64,000 nt of DNA from Treponema_B putidum (GTDB lineage: Bacteria > Spirochaetota > Spirochaetia > Treponematales > Treponemataceae), in NCBI RefSeq assembly GCF_007830595.1, contig NZ_VLLD01000004.1; one strand, 5' to 3'. This document shows positions 25,740-33,130 of this stretch, piece by piece (position 1 is the stretch's first letter; each line of letters opens with the position of its first letter). The translations under genes and the position numbers were made by a program. The notes under the pieces were generated by a model. That model saw nothing but the letters and a program-made list of their open reading frames with translations, did not search any database and was not told where the DNA came from.

Positions 25740-27574
25740 TATTTATTTTCCTTATCACTTCTACACAGCCGGTAAAAATCTTCCGTAATAGCAATGTCTT
25801 CCCTGCCGAGTTCTGAGTTATCGTCGTGCCGGTCGTCGGCGTTGACATATAACTGATTTAAATCGAGCATACGGCAAAACATTTCTTTTTGTTCTTTCAA
25901 TGAAAGCAATTGAAAGCGATCGGTTTTGACTTCTTCTCGGAATTCCTTTATACGGACGTTGTAGTGTAAAAAATATTTATTGCACAGTTCATCGAACAGG
26001 GAAATAAGTTCTTCAAGATTTTTACAAGCGGAAATAAGCCGCAGCGCCTGTTCATTTTTTTCGGCAAGTTCCATGTAGACAAAAGAGCCGCCGCCGTGCC
26101 AGTTGTATCGTTTGGAAATACCACTTTGTTCTCCTTCAATAACTTTCGATAATCTTCGTAAAGAAATATCGAGGTGTTTATCAATTTGCTCACACAAAAT
26201 AAATTTGCGTTTCATTTTTAAAGCAGCAGCAGCAGTTGTACCAGTTCCTCCAAAAAAGTCCAATATAATATCATCTTCAACAGTATGAGCCCTTATTATT
26301 CTTTCTAATAATTTTTCAGATTTTTGTCCTTTTACATCATCATCTTTGTTGAGTAGTTTTGAAACTGTTTCACCTGCAAAAGAAACTATAGCTATGCTGT
26401 TTAAATCATCATATTCATTTCCATTCCAAACATCTTCGATTGGATAGCTTTCTACATCGGAATTTGCGATTCGCTTAAAATCTTTTTTAGGAATACAGTA
26501 TTTATTAAATTTAAATGTCATACTATTTTTGGAGTAGAATAAAATCGTATCGTGATTTCGAATCCAATTATTATCTTTTGTTTTATATCCAGACAGCCAT
26601 CCTATACGCCAAATTATTTCTCGTTGAAAATTGTTCTCACCAAAAATATTATCCATTAGAATTTTTGCATAATGAATTTGATGATAATCTAATTGAATAT
26701 ATAGAGCTCCATCATCTGACAATAAATCTTTTGCAATTTCCAGTCTATTTTCCATAAATGTCAGCCATGCACTTCTATTAAAATTATCATTGTATGCAAA
26801 ACTGTCATTTCCTGTATTGTATGGCGGGTCTATGTAGATAAGCTTGACTTTGCCTGTAAATTCTTCTTTAAGTGAATGAAGTGCAAGCAGGTTATTTCCT
26901 TTGATAATCAAATTGTCGGTGATGGTATCTTCCGGAAGCCCGCGTTTTTTGTTCAGCTCCGCATCGCGGTTTAGTTTTTTACAAGCCGAAACTTTTCCCT
27001 GTTCATAGCGTTTTGCATTGCAAAATGCTTTCGGAGAAAAAAGGCTGTCTATTTCATCACGGGCGAGTACCTCATTATAAAACACCTCTCGGCGTTTGCT
27101 TGTTTTTTCCGTGTATTCTTGGTTTTTGTCATCGTATTCAAAATAGGTGTCCAAACCGTCTTCTTTACGCTGACCGCCTTCCAGTACGCAATCTTTGAAC
27201 GGGAAATTCAAAACAACTTCGCTCCGGTCGATCAATGGAATGTCTCCCATATATAAGCCGATTTTTTGCCCAAGATATTTTGAGTATGAATTGCAGGCGG
27301 AAGAATATTCCAAAAATTCTTTAAACCTTGCCGTATTAAAAACAAAACTGTCCAAAACAGGGGTAAAAAAGGCTTTTTTTATAGAAGTATCTTTGAGCAA
27401 GGGTGAGAGCAGTTTTATATCACCGCGTTCTGCACAATCTTTTATCACGTTAATTTTTAATCTCGGCTTTTGTTTTTCATCGGCAGCTGGTTCTACAAAA
27501 TCCGGCTCTTTTGCAAGTATGGTTTCAATACGCTGCTTAAGCGCATTTGTTTCAGGTGTTTCGGTATACGGCAT
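25739..27574 (-). CDS. mod: Type III DNA adenine methyltransferase, Mod subunit
   Basis: 611 aa beta-class methyltransferase. The catalytic DPPY (YIDPPYNTGNDSF, near 268) precedes the SAM-binding FGGTGTT motif (ILDFFGGTGTTAAAAL, near 450), the order typical of type III Mod. The variable target-recognition region lies between them. No simple-sequence repeat, the usual phase-variation switch in other type III mod genes, is seen at the 5' end. Expressed upstream of res from the intergenic region shared with the XRE gene. Confidence 0.93.
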   Translation of the reverse strand: MPYTETPETNALKQRIETILAKEPDFVEPAADEKQKPRLKINVIKDCAERGDIKLLSPLLKDTSIKKAFFTPVLDSFVFNTARFKEFLEYSSACNSYSKYLGQKIGLYMGDIPLIDRSEVVLNFPFKDCVLEGGQRKEDGLDTYFEYDDKNQEYTEKTSKRREVFYNEVLARDEIDSLFSPKAFCNAKRYEQGKVSACKKLNRDAELNKKRGLPEDTITDNLIIKGNNLLALHSLKEEFTGKVKLIYIDPPYNTGNDSFAYNDNFNRSAWLTFMENRLEIAKDLLSDDGALYIQLDYHQIHYAKILMDNIFGENNFQREIIWRIGWLSGYKTKDNNWIRNHDTILFYSKNSMTFKFNKYCIPKKDFKRIANSDVESYPIEDVWNGNEYDDLNSIAIVSFAGETVSKLLNKDDDVKGQKSEKLLERIIRAHTVEDDIILDFFGGTGTTAAAALKMKRKFILCEQIDKHLDISLRRLSKVIEGEQSGISKRYNWHGGGSFVYMELAEKNEQALRLISACKNLEELISLFDELCNKYFLHYNVRIKEFREEVKTDRFQLLSLKEQKEMFCRMLDLNQLYVNADDRHDDNSELGREDIAITEDFYRLCRSDKENK

Positions 27575-27619
27575 AATCTCTCCATTTAGTATTTTTAATA
27601 ATTTTTAGCAAAAAGCTGG

Positions 27620-27720
27620 TAATATTAGCAATAAAACATCAAATCGCTAATATTATCGGCTTATTGATGTAATATTATAACGATTTGAATATTCTTTCTT
27701 ACAAATCGTAATTGTATAAT
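27620..27720. promoter_or_regulatory. Divergent mod/XRE control region with nested inverted repeats
   Basis: Two dyads: TAATATTAGC (27620-27629) / GCTAATATTA (27646-27655), and CGATTTG (27681-27687) / CAAATCG (27702-27708). The second overlaps the -35 area of the XRE promoter whose TATAAT is at 27715-27720, 6 nt before the ATG. The AAATCGCTAATATTA and CGATTTG words are shared, as if one protein binds several related sites. Confidence 0.65.
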
Positions 27721-27726
27721 AACAAT

Positions 27727-28050
27727 ATGACTGAAATTGAATTGATACAATTGTATTCGGAAAATATCAGGCGCTTTAGGCTATCGAAAAAGTTGACACA
27801 AGAACGTCTAGCTGAGCGGGCCGGTATTACAAGCGCATATATCAGCGAAATTGAAAATCAAAAAAAAGTCGGTAAATTTGAAACGATTGCTTCTATTGCA
27901 GCAGCACTTGAAGTCGAACCTTATGAACTATTTTTGCCGGCAGGAAACATACCGTCCTATAACAGTAAGCGGACACGATTATTGATGAATCATCTTCGTA
28001 ATAATTTTAGCGATCTTGTAGACACAATAGAAGAATTCCTAGCGGAGTAG
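27727..28050 (+). CDS. XRE-family helix-turn-helix regulator, probable RM controller
   Basis: 107 aa from the ATG at 27727; the upstream TTG at 27712 lies inside the promoter. Residues ~5-60 form an XRE helix-turn-helix: YSENIRRFRLSKKLTQERLAERAGITSAYISEIENQKK. The C-terminal ~40 residues are helical and unrecognised. There is no ribosome site and only 6 nt follow the -10 box, so it is probably leaderless. Its divergent position beside mod/res and the operator-like dyads suggest it times or limits restriction gene expression, like C proteins, which are usually somewhat shorter. Confidence 0.85.
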   Translation: MTEIELIQLYSENIRRFRLSKKLTQERLAERAGITSAYISEIENQKKVGKFETIASIAAALEVEPYELFLPAGNIPSYNSKRTRLLMNHLRNNFSDLVDTIEEFLAE

Positions 28051-28202
28051 ATGCGAAACATCTTTTATAAGAACATATAGTGCAGAAACAAAAATGCCAA
28101 TGCTTTTCGATTCCGCTATTAAATTATACAAAATCTATTGATTTTTTCAAAAAAGAAAAGTATGATGCAGAAACTTTAGATTTATCGGCGTGAGGAGAAA
28201 AA

Positions 28203-28769
28203 ATGTTTTTATTAAAATTTATAGAAAGCCGCAGGGAACACCTCGTCGGTGCTTTTGATTCCGAAGCCAACATAAAATCTTTTTTGGAAAAAATTCCGGG
28301 CTTTGAAGTGTATTCCGGCGATGAGTATGGCGTCTTAGGTAAATTGCATGTTGCAGCCTTAGGCGACCTCGTTGAAATAGCTTATGGAAAGAAAAAATTT
28401 CCATTATCGAAGTTTTCGTTTGCCGATGACGAAGCCGAAGCGATTGCGATTGAGGTTGAAGCCTTTGATGACGGGAAAGCAAACACCGTTGAAGGATGCA
28501 CACTCGTCGATGCCTACTTAATCGGAAACAATGAACTTAAAACTTATATCGAAAAGCGCGAGAGAAACTTTTTGCGTGTAAAAGCCGTGTTGGAAAAACA
28601 AGGCTTTTCCGTCTTTCGCGAGTATTACGGCTCCGAAGACGGCGAAGCGGTTACATATCGGGATGCAAACGGTCAGTACCGGTTTTTAATGCACATGGAT
28701 CCGGGCTTTGTCGATGACCTTCCCGAAGACGATGCCGAGTTGGAAGCATATATCAGCGAAAACGAGTGA
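28203..28769 (+). CDS. Acidic protein of unknown function downstream of XRE gene
   Basis: 188 aa. No family recognised. Strongly acidic: about 39 Asp/Glu against 21 Lys/Arg by hand count, with acidic clusters at FADDEAEA (about 73-80) and the C-terminal DDLPEDDAELEAY. No signal peptide or TM segment. GAGG precedes the ATG. It lies 152 nt after the XRE gene inside the repeat-bracketed module, so it may belong to the restriction module, for instance as an anti-restriction or DNA-mimic protein, but this is conjecture from charge and position only. Confidence 0.65.
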   Translation: MFLLKFIESRREHLVGAFDSEANIKSFLEKIPGFEVYSGDEYGVLGKLHVAALGDLVEIAYGKKKFPLSKFSFADDEAEAIAIEVEAFDDGKANTVEGCTLVDAYLIGNNELKTYIEKRERNFLRVKAVLEKQGFSVFREYYGSEDGEAVTYRDANGQYRFLMHMDPGFVDDLPEDDAELEAYISENE

Positions 28770-28783
28770 TACTTTACTTTCGA

Positions 28784-28831
28784 TATAAAGCCGCAGTTCA
28801 TTTGTTGGATCGGGAAGTGAATGTGCAATTT
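28784..28831 (+). pseudogene. Relic of the 3' end of a LysR-type gene
   Basis: Reads YKAAVHLLDREVNVQF, aligning without gaps to codons 251-266 of the intact LysR gene at 35222 (GKVAVPLSDPEVNVQF). The last 18 nt are identical and other differences fall largely at third positions. No start codon and no preceding LysR sequence is seen. Confidence 0.6.
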
Positions 28832-28851
28832 ATGTTTTATTTTTTATTACC

Positions 28852-28936
28852 ATTAGTTTTGCACTGTAATGTGCAAAAGCTGCAAACAGTACGATAATTG
28901 TGATATAATCGATAAAGAACATGGTATAGCCTTTTT
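28852..28936 (+). repeat. 85-bp direct repeat, copy 2 (right flank of type III RM module)
   Basis: Second copy of 22861-22945, same orientation, 6.0 kb away. It also lies just past the 3' end of a minus-strand gene (the esterase at 28946). Confidence 0.8.
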
Positions 28937-28945
28937 CCATATGAG

Positions 28946-29881
28946 CTAATTTCCAAAATACAGCGGCAGTGCATTGTACAGGTATTCGGCGATTGCCTCA
29001 TAGTCGTGGCGTCCTCCCTGTTTGACGGCGTAGCGTACATTGCCGCCGCTGAATGTGTGGCGGGTCAACATTTCGGTCAGCTGGTTGTTTACCTGATCCC
29101 AGATAGGATCGCGTGTACCGACTGCAGCATAGATTTCATAATCTGAAGCGGTATATCTTTTTTCCCGCACAATTTGTTCAAGATAGTCAGTTGTTTCCTT
29201 GGGCCGATACCGTCCGCCATAAGTACCCATAATCCAGCAGTCGCCGCTTAATGGAAGAAAACACTTGATAAGATCGTTGTTGTAACAAAATTCGTACCAT
29301 GTGGTAACAGCTCCTAGGGAAAAACCGCTGAATGCCCGGCTATTCCGTGATGCGTTTGTATTAAAGTGAGAATCAATAAAAGGCAGTAATGCATCGCGAA
29401 AATCGTTATGGAACACGCTCAATTCTTCAACACTGCGGGTAAAATCTTGAGAGGCATTTTCGTTGTCAAATGTTGCAGCTACAATGATCAGCGGCTGGAT
29501 ATCGCCTTTTTCAATCATAACATCGAACATATTTTTGATAAAACCCTTACCCACCGTAAAAAGTTCACCGGCTACTCCTGTCCATCCGTGCATATAAAAA
29601 AGTGTGTCATATCTTACTGTTGAGTCTTTTGCGTTATACCCGTATGGAAGATAGACATATGCTTTTTTGGTGATTGCCTGGCGAGAAGCTTGAGTATAAT
29701 CACGGGTAGCATATTCAATCAACTGTACTGTTCCCTATTTTTCTGCAGCAGAAAAATAGGTTTTGGGAACACTTTCAGTCAATGTATAATTTTGTAATAT
29801 TGTATTCATATTTGTCTCCTCTGATGTGCAAGATAGCACACAGGCAAAAACCGACAGTATAAAAAAGATTAATTTTTTCAT
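28946..29881 (-). pseudogene. Exported esterase (CE1/Fes-like alpha/beta hydrolase) interrupted by an amber codon
   Basis: Full frame runs from the ATG at 29881 (lipoprotein signal MKKLIFFILSVFACVLSC) to 28946, 311 codons, with one in-frame TAG at 29737-29735 (after about 48 residues). The downstream open part (258 codons from a TTG at 29722) contains the whole catalytic domain: YGWTG-like oxyanion region (FYMHGWTG), nucleophile GFSLGAVTTW, and the C-terminal GGRHDYEAIAEYL His. The TAG lies in a perfect 13-bp palindrome. Without read-through or restart the protein would lose its export signal. Last gene of a minus-strand set of exported hydrolases and flavodoxins. Confidence 0.8.
29734..29760. 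repeat. Perfect 13-1-13 palindrome containing the amber codon
   Basis: Arms 29734-29746 and 29748-29760 are exact reverse complements around a single base. Outer words GTTCCC (29730-29735) and GGGAAC (29765-29770) add a second, offset dyad. The minus-strand TAG is inside the left arm. Confidence 0.85.
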
Positions 29882-29890
29882 AATATTCTC

Positions 29891-30847
29891 CTAGATATTC
29901 CGTTCCCAAAATAGTATTGCATTATTAATCCAGCCCTCGGCAACAGTGCCCGTTCCCAAGCCGAAGCCGTGAGGCAAACCTTCAAAGATTTCTATTTCTG
30001 CGTCGGTTCCATTCGCTTTAATGTGCCGAATGCGGTGTTCCATCACCTGCGGACTTGAGATTCTGTCCGCCGTTCCGACACAGGCGTATGTCGGCGGCTC
30101 GTTACCGTAAACTTCTGAAAGCCCCGTATACTGCATGATGACGGCGGAGGGGTGCGGGTACGCTTTTTCACCAAATCTTTCCGTTCCCAAACTTCCGAGC
30201 CATGCTGCCATTCGTGCCCCGGCCGAACCTCCCCACAAGGAATAGTTTGTTGTATCAAGCTGTAATTCCGCAGCGTGTTCATGCATAAAAGCAATAGCGC
30301 GTGCCAAATCTTCACAGGCAGCTTGCGAGCCGGAGCGGTAGATGAGAGCAAACGCATTGTATCCGCGTTTGGAAAGTTCCAGTGCATGCGGGAAACTGTC
30401 ATGCATTGCTCCGACATATGCAAAGCCTCCGCCGGCACTACAGATTGCGCTTTTTGCACCTTTCTTACCCCTGAAGAAAAAGAGGCCAGTGTTCCGTTTC
30501 CTCGGATCGAGCCGCTTTTCTTCTTCAGTATAGATATCGAAAAAGACAGGCTCACCTCGGAGAGTTTGTGTTTTAAAATAGCGTACGACCTCTACCGTTT
30601 TTGCGGTATCGATATGACTGTACCATGTCAGGCTCAAACTGCCGAGTGTCTTTCCGTTCCAATATCCTGAATCTACAGGGAAGATCAGTCTTCCCCATGG
30701 GGAAAAATCGGTGTCGGCGATAACAAGTTCAATCGCAGTTTGCGCGGTAATATCTTCAGTTTTCATATGTACCCCTTGTTTTGTTGTTTCTGCCGTACAG
30801 GATAACGAAAGGAACAGGCAGCACAAGGCTGAAAGTAAATACTTCAT
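29891..30847 (-). CDS. Lipoprotein alpha/beta hydrolase (esterase/lipase-like)
   Basis: 318 aa. Lipoprotein signal peptide ending LSLSC (about 13-17). Catalytic features: GGGFAYVG oxyanion loop near 140, nucleophile GGSAGARMAAW near 208, and C-terminal GLPHGFGLGTG His near 295; Asp probably in CVGTADRIS. Substrate unknown; similar enzymes deacetylate carbohydrates or xenobiotics (BD-FAE/HSL-type). Gap to the preceding flavodoxin gene is 18 nt, consistent with an operon. Confidence 0.82.
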   Translation of the reverse strand: MKYLLSALCCLFLSLSCTAETTKQGVHMKTEDITAQTAIELVIADTDFSPWGRLIFPVDSGYWNGKTLGSLSLTWYSHIDTAKTVEVVRYFKTQTLRGEPVFFDIYTEEEKRLDPRKRNTGLFFFRGKKGAKSAICSAGGGFAYVGAMHDSFPHALELSKRGYNAFALIYRSGSQAACEDLARAIAFMHEHAAELQLDTTNYSLWGGSAGARMAAWLGSLGTERFGEKAYPHPSAVIMQYTGLSEVYGNEPPTYACVGTADRISSPQVMEHRIRHIKANGTDAEIEIFEGLPHGFGLGTGTVAEGWINNAILFWERNI

Positions 30848-30865
30848 TAAGTTCTCTCCCTTATA

Positions 30866-31453
30866 TTACAGACCTAGCTCTTTTAGCCACTTTTTCACAT
30901 TTGCTTCTTTAAAATTGCTCGGAAATCGTTCACCTGTTACCCAATTACCTGTTTTCGCAAGTTTTTCAAGTCTCTTTCTACTTTCTCCCGTACCTGTAGA
31001 CATTGAAGTGCAAAAAGCTATCACATTTTTGCCGGTAAAATCGTTTTTCTTGATAAATTCATCCACAACCCATGCTGCTTCACCCCACCAAATCGGATAA
31101 CCTATAAAGACGGTGTCATAGGTGTCAAATTTCGGAACCTTTGTGGTTTCAAGTTCTACTGAAACATTGTTTACACCCAGTTCGTGTTCCTTAACGACAC
31201 GGCTGTTTTTATTGCTCCAATTTAAGTCTGCCGATGTGTAGGGCTGTTTCGGTTTTAATACAAAAATATCCGCTTTCATTTTCTTTGCGATAATATTTGC
31301 CAACCGTTCGGTCGTTCCCGTTGCCGAATAATAAACCACCAGTATTTTTTTAGCCTTTTGCGTATCGTTCCCTGCTGCAAAAATGGGAGCAGCCGCTGCC
31401 AAAAATACTACCATAATGATAATAAACGATGTTATTTTCTTTGTCGCTTTCAT
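30866..31453 (-). CDS. Exported flavodoxin
   Basis: 195 aa from the ATG at 31453, where GGAGG is correctly spaced; an earlier start at 31513 adds no plausible sequence. A clear Sec signal peptide (hydrophobic core about 8-22, AAPIFAAG cleavage region) precedes a flavodoxin domain with FMN phosphate loop VVYYSATGTTERLA, GYPIWWGEAAWVVDEF (isoalloxazine Trp) and AFCTSMSTG. Flavodoxins normally stay in the cytoplasm; this one appears to be periplasmic. Partner unknown. Between two exported hydrolase genes. Confidence 0.88.
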   Translation of the reverse strand: MKATKKITSFIIIMVVFLAAAAPIFAAGNDTQKAKKILVVYYSATGTTERLANIIAKKMKADIFVLKPKQPYTSADLNWSNKNSRVVKEHELGVNNVSVELETTKVPKFDTYDTVFIGYPIWWGEAAWVVDEFIKKNDFTGKNVIAFCTSMSTGTGESRKRLEKLAKTGNWVTGERFPSNFKEANVKKWLKELGL

Positions 31454-31515
31454 ATTGATTTCCTCCAATAAATTATTTAATAAGTATACATTTTGCACCG
31501 TTTCAACGGGCAAAA

Positions 31516-32316
31516 TTAATTTCTTTTAAAGAGCCAGCCCATAATAGCAGAATCCTTTGCAAAACTTACACCACCCGCGTGGGGGTCGGCATATCCGCGT
31601 TGCCTAAAGTATTCATTTTCTTTTAAGTCCAGTACAAGAACACTATCAATGTCTTTTTTCTGCAAGCCTTTTTTGCGGTACAGCTCGTACAACTTTCGAT
31701 ACGTTTCGGACACCGATTGGGAGCCGTAATAGCTATCGTTACGTCCTGTAACCATATAGATAGCCGTTTTTGCATTTACAATGGTCTCTATTTTTCCGCT
31801 CCATTTGGAACTGACATGTAAAAAAGCCGCATACAATTCAGGACGTTTGCCGATCATGATAGATCCGGTTTCACCTCCTCCGGAATACCCTTCGAGATAT
31901 ACCTTTTTCGGGTCGATAGTGTAATACCTGAGCAGATATTCTGTTAAAGCAATTGTTTGATTAGCACTTGTTTCTCCCCAGTCATTCAGCTGGGGAGCGA
32001 TGATAATCATCTCGTTATTGTAGTCACGTGCGGTAAGACCGAAATCTTCTTGAATAATGTTTATGCCGATGCCTTGAAAGTATAAGCCTCCCCATCCCGG
32101 CAGTGTTATAAACAAAGCGTACGGCCTGCTTCCATCGTATTCTTTCGGCACATAACTTGAAAAATGAATGTCACCGAATTGTGCGGAGTGCAACACATTG
32201 TCGACTAAGTAGCCTCGCCGCATTTCCGTACCTGCAGTTATATAATCATACGTTTGCGAGTAACATTTGATATTTATGAAAAATATACAGAAGAATATCC
32301 AAACCGCGCCTTTCAT
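31516..32316 (-). CDS. Exported alpha/beta hydrolase (PHB-depolymerase/esterase-like)
   Basis: 266 aa with an N-terminal signal peptide (about 1-20). The motif GYSGGGETGSIM (near residue 143) is the nucleophile elbow; ITLPGWGGLYFQGIG is the oxyanion region; VTGRNDSYYG gives the likely Asp and a C-terminal ADPHAGGVSF the His. Members hydrolyse polymeric or bulky esters; the substrate here is not visible. The start codon overlaps the stop codon of the preceding flavodoxin gene, indicating coupled translation. Confidence 0.82.
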   Translation of the reverse strand: MKGAVWIFFCIFFINIKCYSQTYDYITAGTEMRRGYLVDNVLHSAQFGDIHFSSYVPKEYDGSRPYALFITLPGWGGLYFQGIGINIIQEDFGLTARDYNNEMIIIAPQLNDWGETSANQTIALTEYLLRYYTIDPKKVYLEGYSGGGETGSIMIGKRPELYAAFLHVSSKWSGKIETIVNAKTAIYMVTGRNDSYYGSQSVSETYRKLYELYRKKGLQKKDIDSVLVLDLKENEYFRQRGYADPHAGGVSFAKDSAIMGWLFKRN

Positions 32317-32930
32317 TATAGATCCAAACCTTTTGCCCAGGCGGTGATCTTTTGTTCACTCCGTCCTATCTCGCTCCTATTCAAGATGAGCATATTTTTG
32401 CTAATAGTTGCTTTAGGTTCTGCAGCTGCAATCTCGCGTTCGATACCTGCACTCCGACTTCCCCCATGAGTAACAGAAAGATAGATTGTCTTGCCGCTTA
32501 AATCGTATTCATCCAGGAATGACTGTACGGCGAGCGGCATTTTGTACCACCATACGGGACAACAGATGATAACTGTATTGTATTTTTTCATGTCTGCAAC
32601 ATGTGAGACAAGCTTCGGTTTTACTTTTTTGCGCTGCTCCGCATTTGTTATGTCGAAAATCTTGTTGTAATCGTGCGGATAGTGATCCCCTGTATCGATT
32701 TTGAACACATCAGCATGTATTGTTTTTGCAACCGTCAATGCAATAAACTCGGCATTTCCCATACCGTTTGAGTTGGGTACTACGCTTGCGCCGGAGGTTG
32801 CATCCAACGCCTCTTTACCGCCGGTAATCGGAAATGAAAAATATGCAACGAGCGTCTTTGAAGTACCTTGTGCAAAAACTGCCGTACAAAGTGCAAAACC
32901 GAATAGCACTATCCCAAATCTTTTCATCAT
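32316..32930 (-). CDS. Exported flavodoxin-like protein
   Basis: 204 aa with a signal peptide (MMKRFGIVLFGFALCTAVFAQG). The mature part starts KTLVAYFSFPITGG, an FMN phosphate-loop variant, followed by VIICCPVWWYKMPLAVQSFLDEYDLSGKTIYLSVTHGGS, typical of the flavodoxin_4 group. It is the first gene after the transcription terminator at 33098-33130 and the first of four to five overlapping or closely spaced genes. Two exported flavodoxins in one operon with exported esterases is unusual. Confidence 0.87.
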   Translation of the reverse strand: MMKRFGIVLFGFALCTAVFAQGTSKTLVAYFSFPITGGKEALDATSGASVVPNSNGMGNAEFIALTVAKTIHADVFKIDTGDHYPHDYNKIFDITNAEQRKKVKPKLVSHVADMKKYNTVIICCPVWWYKMPLAVQSFLDEYDLSGKTIYLSVTHGGSRSAGIEREIAAAEPKATISKNMLILNRSEIGRSEQKITAWAKGLDL

Positions 32931-32943
32931 TATAACCTCCGAT

Positions 32944-32984
32944 AAAAAGTCAAGAAGAAACTATCAACCTTCAATTGACTTTTT
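32944..32984. promoter_or_regulatory. Inverted repeat upstream of the flavodoxin-hydrolase operon
   Basis: AAAAAGTCAA (32944-32953) and TTGACTTTTT (32975-32984) are exact 10-bp inverted arms with a 21-nt spacer, just before the first flavodoxin gene. A possible operator; no -10 box could be assigned with confidence. Confidence 0.4.
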
Positions 32985-33052
32985 ACACATATTCTCAACA
33001 AAGTGAGAACGTGCAGATGATATACAAGTTTGCGTTTGAGCAAACTCAGATT

Positions 33053-33092
33053 AAATCAACAACCCCGACGCAAGCCTCGGGGTATTAAACCC
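33053..33092 (-). repeat. REP-like palindromic element, copy A
   Basis: 40-bp element; its reverse complement GGGTTTAATACCCCGA...TCGGGGTTGTTGATTT matches the element inside the C45 gene at 56833-56872. The stem is CCCCGA(C/G)GC / complementary with a short loop. Confidence 0.75.
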
Positions 33093-33097
33093 ACACG

Positions 33098-33130
33098 AAT
33101 AAAAGCCGTGCTATTTGTACGGCTTTTATT
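33098..33130 (-). terminator. Terminator of the aldo/keto reductase-hydrolase transcript
   Basis: 12-bp stem AATAAAAGCCGT (33098-33109) / ACGGCTTTTATT (33119-33130) overlapping the hydrolase stop codon; followed on the minus strand by a short U-rich arm. Confidence 0.7.

Noticed and set aside
25739..27574. Simple-sequence-repeat phase variation of mod
   Set aside because: No tetranucleotide or homopolymer tract of notable length found at the 5' end of mod.
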